Counted from the first letter of the stretch, positions 40,233 to 49,013 are shown. The stretch: DNA of 49,027 nt from JABHIB01 sp964497715 (GCA_964497715.1 CAZCDH010000002.1:1-49027), one strand, 5' to 3'. Notes: a model not told the origin generated them from the letters alone. Numbers and translations are program-made.

Positions 40233-41135
40233 ATGAAATTAACATTTTTAGGAACTTCATCAATGATTCCAACAAAGGATAGAAATCCGAGTAGTATACT
40301 TTTAACAGATAAAAATGAAAATATCTTAATAGATTGTGGAGAGGGGACTCAAAGACAACTAAGAAAAATAGGAGTTAGCCCTACAAAAATAACAAAAATA
40401 TTAATTACTCATTGGCATGGAGACCACATTTTAGGACTTCCAGGACTGATACAAACTATTGCAGCTGCAGAATATGATAAAACTCTAGAAATATTCGGAC
40501 CAAAGGGAACAAAAAAATTTATGAAACAAATGATTGAACTATTTTTAAGTAAAAGAAGTCTAAAATTAAAATTAAAAATACATGAAATCAAAGAATCTAA
40601 AAATTTCTACGAAACAGAAGATTATTACTTAGCTTCAAAAAATTTAAAACATACGATGCCAGTAATAGGATACTCATTTATTCAAAAAGATAAAAGAAAT
40701 ATAAATATAGATTATACAGAAAAATTTGGATTAGTTAAAGATCCGATATTAAAAAAACTAAAAGATGGAAAAACAATCTCTTACAAAGGAAATAAAATCT
40801 CTCCAAAAGATGCAACTATCTTAAAGAAAGGTAAAAAAGTTTCAATAATAACTGATACAGAATACTTCAAAGATATATCAAAATTTGTTAAGAATTCAGA
40901 CTTACTTATTTGCGAATCAACATTCGAAAAAAGTTTAAAAGAAAAGGCAAAAGAATACAAACATATGACTTCAGAAGATGCGGCAAAAATAGCAAAGGAA
41001 GCAAATGTAAAAAAATTATTTTTAACTCACTTTGGACAGAGATATAAAACAACAACAAATCTAGAAAAAGAAGCAAAAAAAATCTTCCCAAACACTAAAG
41101 CTGCAAAAGATTTCTTAGAAATAAAAAAATTATAA
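40233..41135 (+). CDS. rnz: Ribonuclease Z
   Basis: 300 aa. FLGTSSMIPTKDRNPSS, then LIDCGEGTQRQL, and THWHGDHILGLPGL (the HxHGDH zinc motif), with LKHTMPVIGYSF, IITDTEYFKD and FLTHFGQRY as the later ligands. Full-length single-domain tRNase Z; removes 3' trailers so CCA can be added, which fits the tRNA-Phe here without encoded CCA. Partner by promoter: EndA. Confidence 0.95.
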   Translation: MKLTFLGTSSMIPTKDRNPSSILLTDKNENILIDCGEGTQRQLRKIGVSPTKITKILITHWHGDHILGLPGLIQTIAAAEYDKTLEIFGPKGTKKFMKQMIELFLSKRSLKLKLKIHEIKESKNFYETEDYYLASKNLKHTMPVIGYSFIQKDKRNINIDYTEKFGLVKDPILKKLKDGKTISYKGNKISPKDATILKKGKKVSIITDTEYFKDISKFVKNSDLLICESTFEKSLKEKAKEYKHMTSEDAAKIAKEANVKKLFLTHFGQRYKTTTNLEKEAKKIFPNTKAAKDFLEIKKL

Positions 41136-41181
41136 TTTCTCATATATCTTAAAGAGTACAATTAAAACTTCTAGAGGCAAT

Positions 41182-41757
41182 CTAACAATCAATTTTATAC
41201 TCAAAATATCTATCATAAGGATTCTCCAAAGACATCATCTCCTTGACACTTAATTTCTCAAAATACTTTCGAAAAGGGCGCATAGAATTGCCGTGTGCAG
41301 AGATTGCAACATTAACCTTCTCCTTCTTAATCATCTTGATCAAATCCTTAACAAAAGAATTAACTCGCTTTTCAACCATTTCTATACTCTCGCCCTTGGG
41401 AAATTTAGAACGATAATCTCTATGATAAAAATCAAATTTCTCAATACCATTATCGGAGATATACTTTTTATGAGAAATGCCTTGAACTATCCCATAGTTC
41501 CTCTCTATCATCCTATCATCTACTAATACTACCTTACACTCAGGATGAAATTTAAGAACTTCTTTCAGAGTATTTTTAGACCTACTCAACCTAGTATGGT
41601 AAGCAATATTGATTTCTTTATCTTTCAACCGTTTAGCAACGATTCTAGCCTGCTTATGGCCAATAGGAGTTAATTTGGAATCCTTCCATCCAGTAAATAT
41701 TTTATCACGATTATAAAAAGTCTGGCCATGTCTAAAAAGATAAATATTCTTTTTCAT
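41182..41757 (-). CDS. Histidine phosphatase, phosphoglycerate mutase-like
   Basis: 191 aa. FRHGQTFYNRDKIFTGW (RHG with the catalytic His), SRSKNTLKEVL, ERNYGIVQG (acid residue), FPKGESIEMVEKRV and ISAHGNSMRPF (second His) match 2,3-bisphosphoglycerate-dependent mutases, but it lacks the longer C-terminal tail of the ~230-250 aa bacterial enzyme. Probably glycolytic PGM; a general phosphatase is possible. A minus-strand TATA box lies at 41779-41787. Confidence 0.82.
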   Translation of the reverse strand: MKKNIYLFRHGQTFYNRDKIFTGWKDSKLTPIGHKQARIVAKRLKDKEINIAYHTRLSRSKNTLKEVLKFHPECKVVLVDDRMIERNYGIVQGISHKKYISDNGIEKFDFYHRDYRSKFPKGESIEMVEKRVNSFVKDLIKMIKKEKVNVAISAHGNSMRPFRKYFEKLSVKEMMSLENPYDRYFEYKIDC

Positions 41758-41778
41758 AGTTCAAATTATGATTTAGAA

Positions 41779-41787
41779 TATTAAAAA
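41779..41787 (-). promoter_or_regulatory. TATA box of the mutase gene
   Basis: TTTTTAATA on the minus strand, centred 26 bases before the ATG at 41757. Confidence 0.45.
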
Positions 41788-41805
41788 TCTTTCCATTACA
41801 ATAAA

Positions 41806-41813
41806 TTTTATAA
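41806..41813 (+). promoter_or_regulatory. TATA box of the Gins51-ribosomal operon
   Basis: TTTTATAA centred 27 bases before the Gins51 ATG at 41837; leaderless transcript expected for the whole five-gene operon. Confidence 0.55.
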
Positions 41814-41836
41814 GTCTAACTAAATTTCTACAATAC

Positions 41837-42466
41837 ATGGGAAATGAAAATAACATCATAACTTATGAAAATCTCTATAATATTTTAAGAAAGGAGAAAC
41901 AAAATCAAGAATTGCAAGAACTTGAAACAACATTCTATAAAGAAGTTATGACATACATAGAAGAAAAAAAGGAGATATTAGAATCCCAACAAAAAAAAGA
42001 AAGTATATTCACAACAATAGAAGTACAAAAAACCAAAAAACAGTTAGAAAATATATTCAAAATTCTGAAGGAACTTTACGAAAAAAGAGAAAATAAAATA
42101 ATTTACTTAGCACTATTAAATTCAAAAACAAATAATGAAACAAACGAAGAATCATTTATGTTAGAAAAAGAAATAGAACTCTATGAATCCTTAAAAAGAG
42201 TATTAGATAATTCAAGAAATAGTATATTTGACATTATAATTAATGGAAATGGCCATAAAGAACAGAAAGAGATAGAACCAAAAGACTTAAAAGTTGATAA
42301 AATGCCTAAAAATTCGAAAAAGATTACTATATTAAGGCCAATTGAAAGCTTTGTTGATACAAATCTTGAAACTAGAGGCCCATTCAAAAAAGAAGATACT
42401 GCAATCTTGCCCAACGAAATTGCAGAATTACTAATATCAAAAAATATTGCAGAGGAAATAAGATGA
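41837..42466 (+). CDS. gins51: GINS complex subunit Gins51
   Basis: 209 aa. ITYENLYNILRKEKQNQELQ, FYKEVMTYIEEKKE and the helical A-domain come first (LYEKRENKIIYLAL). The C-terminal B-domain reads RPIESFVDTNLETRG then PFKKEDTAILPNEIAELLI, a clear Gins51 signature. It is part of the replicative helicase (CMG-like) with MCM and GAN. The stop overlaps the L44e ATG (ATGA). Confidence 0.9.
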   Translation: MGNENNIITYENLYNILRKEKQNQELQELETTFYKEVMTYIEEKKEILESQQKKESIFTTIEVQKTKKQLENIFKILKELYEKRENKIIYLALLNSKTNNETNEESFMLEKEIELYESLKRVLDNSRNSIFDIIINGNGHKEQKEIEPKDLKVDKMPKNSKKITILRPIESFVDTNLETRGPFKKEDTAILPNEIAELLISKNIAEEIR

Positions 42467-42774
42467 AAGTACCAAAATTAAAAAAATCAAATTGTGTGCA
42501 CTGTAAAAAACATACAGAACATAAAGTAGCGACTGGAAAAACTGGTGGTAAGAGAGGTACACTAAAACGAGGTTCACTCCAGAGAGCAAAAAAAAGAGGA
42601 TTAGGAATAGGTTGTGGAAACTTAGGAAAATATGGTTCAAAGGGTGCACAAAGCTCATGGAAAAGATATGGTGTTAAAACCAGCAAAAAAGAAGACTTAA
42701 AATTAACTTGTAAGGAATGTAATAAATCAAAATTGGTAAGGATGCCAAGATCTAAGAAGGTGACTATAGAATAA
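42463..42774 (+). CDS. rpl44e: Ribosomal protein L44e
   Basis: 103 aa. CVHCKKHTEHKV and LTCKECNKSKLVR hold the zinc cysteines; GTLKRGSLQRAKKRGLGIG and GKYGSKGAQSSWKRYG are family landmarks. Start overlaps the Gins51 stop by 4 bases. Confidence 0.96.
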   Translation: MKVPKLKKSNCVHCKKHTEHKVATGKTGGKRGTLKRGSLQRAKKRGLGIGCGNLGKYGSKGAQSSWKRYGVKTSKKEDLKLTCKECNKSKLVRMPRSKKVTIE

Positions 42775-42775
42775 A

Positions 42776-42961
42776 ATGGTAGAACAAAAAGAACCTAAAA
42801 GTAAATTTATAAGAATACGTTGTACAAAATGTAAGAATGAACAAATAGTGTTCAGCAAAGCTACAAGCGAAATAAAATGTCTAGTTTGTGAAGAAACGCT
42901 AGCAACACCTACAGGAGGAAAAGTAAATATTACTGCTAACGTCCTGGAGGTCCTAGATTAG
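42776..42961 (+). CDS. rps27e: Ribosomal protein S27e
   Basis: 61 aa zinc-ribbon protein: IRCTKCKNEQIVFSKAT then IKCLVCEETLATPTGGK. One base after L44e. Its last codons contain GGAGGT (42946-42951), the Shine-Dalgarno of the next gene; its stop TAG is joined directly to that gene's ATG. Confidence 0.96.
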   Translation: MVEQKEPKSKFIRIRCTKCKNEQIVFSKATSEIKCLVCEETLATPTGGKVNITANVLEVLD

Positions 42962-43738
42962 ATGTTTTATAAAAAGAAAGAAATTCCTAAAGAAGGAGAA
43001 ATAGTTCTTTGTACAGTTAAGAAGATATCATATCATTCGGTATTTCTAAAATTAGACGAATATAATAATCTTGAAGGTATGATGCACATATCAGAGATAG
43101 CACCAGGTAGAATAAGAACAATCAGGGATTATGTAAAAGAAGGTAAAAAAGTAGTTTGTAAAATATTAAGAGTAAACAAAATAACAAAAAGTATTGAACT
43201 CTCTCTAAGAAGAGTGAATAAAATGCAGAGAATTAACAAATCTGCAGAATGTAAACAAGAACAAAAAGCAGAAAAATTATTAGAGTTTGTTGGAAAAGAA
43301 TTAAAAAAAGATATAGAATATATGTACAAAGAAGCAGGTTATGAGTTAATCTCTAAATATGGTTCACTAAACGAATCATTTCAAAACTTTGTATTAGATA
43401 AAGATCAAATTAACGAACTAGAAATAAAAAAAGAAATTTCCGACTTATTAATAAAAACAGTTATTGAAAGAATAAAACCTAAAGAAGTGCAGGTTAAAGG
43501 AGTATTGAATATATCTTTAAACACAGAAGATGGGGTAGATACAATTAAAAAAGTATTAACAGATTCACAAAAAGGTACAATAAAAATCATATATATGGGT
43601 GCACCAAAATATCAAATAACTGTAACAGCTTCAGATTATAAAACTGCCGAAGAAATTTTAGAAAATGTTACAGGAACAATACTAAAAAAGATTAAAGATG
43701 CCAAAGGAACTGGCGAATTCATTCAAGAAAAAAATTAA
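42962..43738 (+). CDS. Translation initiation factor aIF2, alpha subunit
   Basis: 258 aa. The N-terminal S1 domain is VLCTVKKISYHSVFLKLDEY...EGMMHISEIAPGRIRTIRDYV. The helical domain (LLEFVGKELKKDIEYMYKEA) and the C-terminal alpha/beta domain (VKGVLNISLNTEDGVDTI) follow. Part of the heterotrimer delivering initiator tRNA. GGAGGT ten bases before the ATG drives it. Confidence 0.95.
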   Translation: MFYKKKEIPKEGEIVLCTVKKISYHSVFLKLDEYNNLEGMMHISEIAPGRIRTIRDYVKEGKKVVCKILRVNKITKSIELSLRRVNKMQRINKSAECKQEQKAEKLLEFVGKELKKDIEYMYKEAGYELISKYGSLNESFQNFVLDKDQINELEIKKEISDLLIKTVIERIKPKEVQVKGVLNISLNTEDGVDTIKKVLTDSQKGTIKIIYMGAPKYQITVTASDYKTAEEILENVTGTILKKIKDAKGTGEFIQEKN

Positions 43739-43739
43739 G

Positions 43740-43898
43740 ATGACATTAAAAATATTTAAATGTGAAAATTGTAAAAACTATACCTTAAAAAAAACTTGTT
43801 CTAAATGTAAAGAAGATACAAATAATCCAAAACCTGCAAAATTTTCTCCAGAAGATAAATTTGGAAAATATAGAAGATTGGCAAAAAAAGAAAAATAA
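43740..43898 (+). CDS. nop10: H/ACA RNP protein Nop10
   Basis: 52 aa. Starts MTLKIFKCENCKNYTLKKTC; CENC and CSKC bind zinc, and the tail has PAKFSPEDKFGKYRRLAKK, the Cbf5-binding segment. An upstream in-frame ATG inside the aIF2-alpha gene is ignored; this ATG lies 1 base after that gene's stop and gives the family N-terminus. Partner of the Cbf5 at 25636. Confidence 0.95.
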   Translation: MTLKIFKCENCKNYTLKKTCSKCKEDTNNPKPAKFSPEDKFGKYRRLAKKEK

Positions 43899-43943
43899 TT
43901 CTAAAACCATAATATTTTAAGGTTAAATTAATAACAAATCGTT

Positions 43944-44507
43944 ATGAATGAAGTGGATCTAGTAAAAAATACAGATATCTGTAAAAATTGTAAGAACATT
44001 GTAGTGGGAAAAGGAAATATAAATTCTAAAATCTTATTGGTTGGAGAAGCTCCAGGGAAGAATGAAGATGAACAAGGAATTCCATTTGTTGGAGCAGCAG
44101 GAAAAAATCTAGACAATTTATTAAAAAATGCAAATTTAGATCTAACAGATATTTATATAACAAATATTTTGAAATGTAGACCACCAAAAAACAGAAACCC
44201 TACTATTATTGAGATTAAAGCCCACACCCCTTGGCTGTTAAAACAAATAAAAGAGATGAAACCAAAAGTAATCTGTTCATTGGGGAATTATGCAACAAAG
44301 TTCTTCTTAGCATTAGGTAATGTAAATGAAATGAAATTGCAACCAGGAATATCGAAAGTTCATGGAAAACCTAAAGATATAGAAATAGAAGGGATAAAAA
44401 TTAAACTAATACCTTTATTTCATCCTGCAGCAATAATCTATAATAGATCTTTAATAGATGAATGGAAAAAGGATTTAGAAATAATTAAATCCGAAATAAA
44501 AAATTAA
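43944..44507 (+). CDS. Uracil-DNA glycosylase, family 4, with one Cys ligand replaced
   Basis: 187 aa. LLVGEAPGKNEDEQGIPFVG holds the catalytic motif (GEAPG) and LIPLFHPAAII the second motif. The 4Fe-4S ligands are C13, C16, C78 and, where family 4 enzymes usually have Cys, His94 (IKAHTPWL). The spacing from C78 (16 positions) is that of the missing Cys. It removes uracil from DNA. Stop overlaps the convergent lipoprotein stop in the bases TTAA. Confidence 0.9.
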   Translation: MNEVDLVKNTDICKNCKNIVVGKGNINSKILLVGEAPGKNEDEQGIPFVGAAGKNLDNLLKNANLDLTDIYITNILKCRPPKNRNPTIIEIKAHTPWLLKQIKEMKPKVICSLGNYATKFFLALGNVNEMKLQPGISKVHGKPKDIEIEGIKIKLIPLFHPAAIIYNRSLIDEWKKDLEIIKSEIKN

Positions 44508-45412
44508 TTGCCAATAACCGTTACACTAGTTTCTACACTCTCTACATAATTATAGGATAGAATTATATTCAAATTATCAGTATAACTACTTGTATCTTCA
44601 ACAACTCTTTCGCAGATCAATATTTTAGAATTATCTCCTAGAGATACGATTCCAGAATTTGATTTTCCGCCAGGGAAATAACAGATTACATCTGCAGGTT
44701 CTAAATTAACATAGATTTTACCTTCATCTAAAACTCCAAATTCATCACATGAAATATCTTTAGAATAAACATCTCCAGATCCAGAATTTTCTAAAACTAT
44801 AGTAAATCTTATTGAATCGCTTGAATGATAATCTTCACTAATCGAAGTTACTTGTACAGGTGCAGAAGAAACATCACCTTTGCTAATTTTTTCACCATTT
44901 ATGTCACAAGTTTGTACCCCAGTTTGTTCTATAGTAGTAGAATCCATGCAAACTGTGGAAACTGCAGTAGTAGTATAAGGATAACACATCTTAGCATGAA
45001 TTGAAAAATCTTGAGAACCATAAACTGTACCAATATAAGAACCTTCGCCAAGAGAAACTATCTCTTCCCCTCCAACATCAACATCTTTTGTAATTCCAAA
45101 TAATTCGCTAATAGTTGGAACATATTCTGTAATCAAACCTTCCCAAGAAGTAGGACTAACTCCAAACAATTTCACCTTAACTTCTCCGGCAAGAACATCA
45201 TGTTCACCAGCATTTTTAATAAGAACTTGGAAAGGAACACTCTCTCCAGCATTAAATTGTGTAAGAGGTGCACCTTCAACAAAAGATAAACTTAATCCAC
45301 TAATTCCTCCACTAAATGGCCCTTCACCATCAGAACCAGAATCACCATTATCACAACCAGATATAAATAAACCAAAAATCAAGAAAACCATTATATAAAT
45401 TATATTTTTCAC
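44504..45412 (-). CDS. Surface lipoprotein, array member A
   Basis: 302 aa. Signal with lipobox FISGC (Cys20), acidic/Gly linker, N-terminal beta domain (ESVPFQVLIKNAGEHDV), a middle stretch (IHAKMCYPYTTTAVSTVC), and a C-terminal domain starting APVQVTSISEDYHSSDSIRF and ending LNIILSYNYVESVETSVTVI. This layout recurs in the two genes upstream, so these are likely paralogues. Gene order and strand suggest one locus. No known function. Confidence 0.72.
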   Translation of the reverse strand: MKNIIYIMVFLIFGLFISGCDNGDSGSDGEGPFSGGISGLSLSFVEGAPLTQFNAGESVPFQVLIKNAGEHDVLAGEVKVKLFGVSPTSWEGLITEYVPTISELFGITKDVDVGGEEIVSLGEGSYIGTVYGSQDFSIHAKMCYPYTTTAVSTVCMDSTTIEQTGVQTCDINGEKISKGDVSSAPVQVTSISEDYHSSDSIRFTIVLENSGSGDVYSKDISCDEFGVLDEGKIYVNLEPADVICYFPGGKSNSGIVSLGDNSKILICERVVEDTSSYTDNLNIILSYNYVESVETSVTVIGN

Positions 45413-45428
45413 AGTGTATCACCTATAT

Positions 45429-46316
45429 TTATCTATCACCTGTTTTTCTTTTTAAAGCTATCGCTCCAGTACTAGCACTTATAGAATAATCATAATTTAG
45501 TTTTATAATCAAAGAATCCATATAAAACTCTTGAGCACCTAAACTAATGAAAGAATCACATTTTACAGTTTTTCTATCTTCAATCATCCTAATTCCACCA
45601 TTTCTTAAGGGATAACACTCAAAAATAGAAGGAGTACCAGCTAATTTAATATCCATCATCAAAATACTTTCCCCAGTTTCAGAAACAATCTCGCCATAAG
45701 GAGTTTTTGTAATGTCTATCTCAAGATATAATCTATTCTGTCCACCTTCTGGAACAATACTAGTTTCAATTCGATCAATAGTCACAGGTGCAAAATCAGA
45801 AGTTATTTTATTTCCCTTAGTGAGAACATCATTAGATCTACAATTTTCAATCTCTTGAGCAGGATCTCTCTTTAAACATATTTCTCCACGAACTACAGAT
45901 TCAAGACTATACTCTAATTCAGCGGTTATAGTAGTTGTATCAATTCCCATCTCAAGATTATGATAATAATACGATCCGGTCTCTGGAAAATAAAACCTGC
46001 TCTCTTCAACATATTTAGAATTTCCTGACAATTCTGCAGGGGCCATAAAGATAGCGCGACATTCAGGCTCTTGTATTCCTCCAAAACTATTAGCAGGAGT
46101 ATCAGAAAGACACAAAGTACCTTCAACAGCTTTTGGAAGATTATTGATCAACTCAAGACCAACCATAAAATTAGCATCCTCTCTTAGTTCATTGGGAGGT
46201 TGATTTAATAAGAATCCTATGTCTACTCCACCAATATTAGTTTTTTCAACAGGACCAGCACATCCTGAACTAAATAATAAAACTACACTAATCAATAAAA
46301 TCAATAAATACCTCAT
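45429..46316 (-). CDS. Surface lipoprotein, array member B
   Basis: 295 aa. Lipobox FSSGC (Cys19). N-terminal beta domain (ANFMVGLELINNLPKAVEG), middle region YYYHNLEMGIDTTTITAELE, and C-terminal domain (FAPVTIDRIETSIVPEG ... MDSLIIKLNYDYSISASTGA) in the same order as member A: APV-start, a central Cys-containing strand and a Y-D-Y-x-x-S end. Own TATA box at 46341-46348. Members A and B are 16 bases apart. Confidence 0.72.
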   Translation of the reverse strand: MRYLLILLISVVLLFSSGCAGPVEKTNIGGVDIGFLLNQPPNELREDANFMVGLELINNLPKAVEGTLCLSDTPANSFGGIQEPECRAIFMAPAELSGNSKYVEESRFYFPETGSYYYHNLEMGIDTTTITAELEYSLESVVRGEICLKRDPAQEIENCRSNDVLTKGNKITSDFAPVTIDRIETSIVPEGGQNRLYLEIDITKTPYGEIVSETGESILMMDIKLAGTPSIFECYPLRNGGIRMIEDRKTVKCDSFISLGAQEFYMDSLIIKLNYDYSISASTGAIALKRKTGDR

Positions 46317-46340
46317 TTTAAATTAAAAAAAACTTTGAGA

Positions 46341-46348
46341 TATAAAAA
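46341..46348 (-). promoter_or_regulatory. TATA box of lipoprotein array members B and A
   Basis: TTTTTATA on the minus strand, centred 28 bases before the ATG at 46316. Confidence 0.5.
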
Positions 46349-46357
46349 TGTTTCTAA

Positions 46358-47716
46358 TTATGAAGTTATGCAAAGTTCGCCATCAAAATCACAATTACTA
46401 AAACCACAGGCATCATTATTACAATTTACTTCACTTTTATATCCTTCACAACCTATAATATCTGCAGAACAAGTCTCACAAGAACCAAAATCAAGACCAT
46501 CATAATTAATCATACATCCTACAGCAGAAATGCAATCTTCTTCATTAGATATATCTCCACAAATATCTCTAACTTCTGTTTGGACAATAGTAATAACTTC
46601 ATTTTTTTTGACTTCGTATGAATAATCAGCCTCAGCTTTAATTAAACTTACAAAAAAATCATCTCCTTCTGGAAGAGGTAACACTCTAAGATTACATCGC
46701 AAATTTATATCATTATAATCATCTACACAATCTTGTTCAAAGGGATAAACTAGATTTGCCGAACAATCTACATTTATTTTATTTTCTAAGGCACTCTCTC
46801 CAATTTCATATATCTTAAACTGTCCATCAACCTCTCCACTATCAACAAAATCACAGAATCTAAGATCTTGACCAAATTCAATAGCAAATGGAACATAAAG
46901 TTTCAAACTATTAACTTTCTTTAAATTTCCATCACCTGTATCTATCAAATCTACATTAAAATTAACAAAATTATTAGATGATGAAAAAGGCTGACTTGTT
47001 TCACTGCTCAACCTAATATCTATTGGACCTTCAGTAATTCTAGATCTCATAATATTAGCAGGTTTGATTAATAGGCTATCTGTAACATGATATTTATTAT
47101 TGATAAACGGATCTATACCTTCAACCAAAAAGGACTCTAAGATCTCTGAATCCATAAAGTACATCCTATATGTAGAAAGTGTAACAAAATCATACCATGA
47201 ATTCAAAGTTACTTTCTTTGCAACTTCTTCTTTATCTGCAATAATTCCGCTTGGAAAAAGGCAACTCACATCCTGTCTTCGAACAACACCTTCGCCATAA
47301 ACAACGAAACCTCCAGGATAAACTTCAGAATCATAATAATAATCTTCCAATTCACATGAAAAAGAAACATTCATTCCCTCTTTTCTAAGACTTGCAGCTT
47401 CAACAACTCCAGTCAAATAAATTGCCTCCCCAGACATAAACTTATTCTTAGTTTTTTCAAACCTTATAATATCAACTCCCAAATCCACATTGAGTTCATT
47501 TTCAACCACCTCAGATTCCCATTTAAATTGATCAGAAATCTCGGTAGGATTCCAAAAAGCATTCCAAAAATTAAACAAATCTTTTTTAATAGGTGTTCCA
47601 GAATCATCCAAAGCTACTAACCCTTCTTTAGTCATAGTTGATGCAGCACCAGATCGCCAAAGATTAAATAAAAAAATAACTCCAATTATTAATATAACAA
47701 CAATAAGAACTTTCAT
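46358..47716 (-). CDS. Membrane-anchored surface protein, array member C with Cys-rich tail
   Basis: 452 aa. N-terminal hydrophobic anchor (MKVLIVVILIIGVIFLFNLW), then beta domains with the same order as members A and B: a first domain (GEAIYLTGVVEAAS), a middle region with TLSTYRMYFMD, and a second domain starting EGPIDIRLSSETSQPF and ending SLIKAEADYSYEVKKNEVIT. An extra ~65-residue tail is very Cys-rich (EDCISAVGC, CETCSADIIGC, CNNDACGFSNC). Probably a signal anchor, not a lipoprotein. The 93-base gap upstream holds no clear gene. Confidence 0.7.
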   Translation of the reverse strand: MKVLIVVILIIGVIFLFNLWRSGAASTMTKEGLVALDDSGTPIKKDLFNFWNAFWNPTEISDQFKWESEVVENELNVDLGVDIIRFEKTKNKFMSGEAIYLTGVVEAASLRKEGMNVSFSCELEDYYYDSEVYPGGFVVYGEGVVRRQDVSCLFPSGIIADKEEVAKKVTLNSWYDFVTLSTYRMYFMDSEILESFLVEGIDPFINNKYHVTDSLLIKPANIMRSRITEGPIDIRLSSETSQPFSSSNNFVNFNVDLIDTGDGNLKKVNSLKLYVPFAIEFGQDLRFCDFVDSGEVDGQFKIYEIGESALENKINVDCSANLVYPFEQDCVDDYNDINLRCNLRVLPLPEGDDFFVSLIKAEADYSYEVKKNEVITIVQTEVRDICGDISNEEDCISAVGCMINYDGLDFGSCETCSADIIGCEGYKSEVNCNNDACGFSNCDFDGELCITS

Positions 47717-47809
47717 AAACTTGCCTAGTATTTCTTGGAAAGTTATTTTCCATCACCCGATATATGAATTGATTCACTAATCTTTAATCACCTTTTAATT
47801 AAACTAGAT

Positions 47810-48931
47810 TTAGACTATTCTTATTTTAAGTGTTTCTATTATAAATGAATTATCTGGAACAATCTTAATCAAATTAATTCCAGTAGACACCATTGAAGTA
47901 ATATCTTTAGTGAATGATTTAGGGCCATTACTAATATCAAACTCTACCTCATTGATAATCAGTTTTGCGCCTGAACCAGATTCATCAAAAACCATATCAA
48001 GATAAACAAGATTTTCACCTAAAGAATTTACATTAAAAGAATACTCAGGAAAAATAATCTCATTAAACTCACTATTTACTTTTATATCACTAAAAACATA
48101 ATCTCCATTATTGATAACAAATTTTATTTCATTGATTCCACTTTTTATAGTACTAACATTTAAATCAATAATCCGATTAAGATTTTCACAGGACAAAGTT
48201 TCAGACAAAATAGAATTTCCATTCAAATAAATTTTAAGTAAATTATTTCCAGAGTAAGTATTACAATACATAGAATAAGATAAACTAGCTTTTTTGATAT
48301 TAGTTATTTCAAATGAAGGAATAACGAAACTATCACTTCCACTAGCATATATATCTTCATAGCCAGTTTTTATCGAAATATCAATCAAATCATAGTAACT
48401 AGTTGACCAAAAATTGGGAGAAGTGACATAAAATTTTAACTCATTGCTATCCCTTACATAATCTACAGGTAGAGTTAACACAACTATATTTCCTTCAACA
48501 AACTCAGAAAATACATCATGACCATTTAACTCCACATTTAATTCCCCTTTTTTCTCATAAATTGCAAAAGACAAAACTAAACTTTTCAAATTTTCTAAAC
48601 TATCTATATTAAAGGAGAAAGATTGATCCTTACTATTAAATAAATTTCTTTTAACTTGTGAATTCTCACTTATTGTTCTAATCTCAGGTTCATATCTAAA
48701 AAATAAATTCATTTGTTCTAGACCGTATATTACTTTAGTTTCTGAAGAAGGATAAACTAAACCTGGAGATTCAGATAAAATAACATTTCCAGAATTAGAA
48801 AAACAATCATCAGAACATTCGAGATCTAAAAGCCTACATTTATCACAAGGAGGCAAAAGCAAGGCATAAATTATTATAAGAAATGCTATTATCAAAATTA
48901 ATCCAGAAACTGAAGCTTTTTTATTATACAT
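47810..48931 (-). CDS. Membrane-anchored protein with three tandem beta-sandwich repeats
   Basis: 373 aa. MYNKKASVSGLILIIAFL starts a single N-terminal helix, then LPPCDKCRLLDLECSDDC, and three related units: ELNVELNGHDVFSEF...NELKFYV, LLKIYLNGNSILSET...NEIKFVI and AKLIINEVEFDISNG...NLIKIVP. Each unit has a LNG-like turn, a hydrophobic strand pair and a G-x-N-x-I-K strand, like small carbohydrate-binding-type modules. A TATA box at 48960-48966 precedes it. Ligand unknown. Confidence 0.7.
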   Translation of the reverse strand: MYNKKASVSGLILIIAFLIIIYALLLPPCDKCRLLDLECSDDCFSNSGNVILSESPGLVYPSSETKVIYGLEQMNLFFRYEPEIRTISENSQVKRNLFNSKDQSFSFNIDSLENLKSLVLSFAIYEKKGELNVELNGHDVFSEFVEGNIVVLTLPVDYVRDSNELKFYVTSPNFWSTSYYDLIDISIKTGYEDIYASGSDSFVIPSFEITNIKKASLSYSMYCNTYSGNNLLKIYLNGNSILSETLSCENLNRIIDLNVSTIKSGINEIKFVINNGDYVFSDIKVNSEFNEIIFPEYSFNVNSLGENLVYLDMVFDESGSGAKLIINEVEFDISNGPKSFTKDITSMVSTGINLIKIVPDNSFIIETLKIRIV

Positions 48932-48959
48932 TTTATTTATAAATATAGATTAAAAATAA

Positions 48960-48966
48960 TATAAAA
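48960..48966 (-). promoter_or_regulatory. TATA box of the triple-repeat protein
   Basis: TTTTATA on the minus strand, centred about 32 bases before the ATG at 48931; a few-base leader is expected. Confidence 0.45.
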
Positions 48967-49013
48967 GGTTTTCTGTTAATCAAATAACATAATAATTTCT
49001 AATTCTGAAAAGA

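Noticed and set aside
42384..42686. Long open frames antisense to Gins51 and L44e
   Set aside because: They are shadows of strongly supported genes, with leucine/phenylalanine-rich nonsense translations and no promoter.
47717..47809. Small gene in the gap before array member C (ATG near 47750, minus strand)
   Set aside because: The frame gives only about 26 residues and runs into the next coding start; no family pattern.
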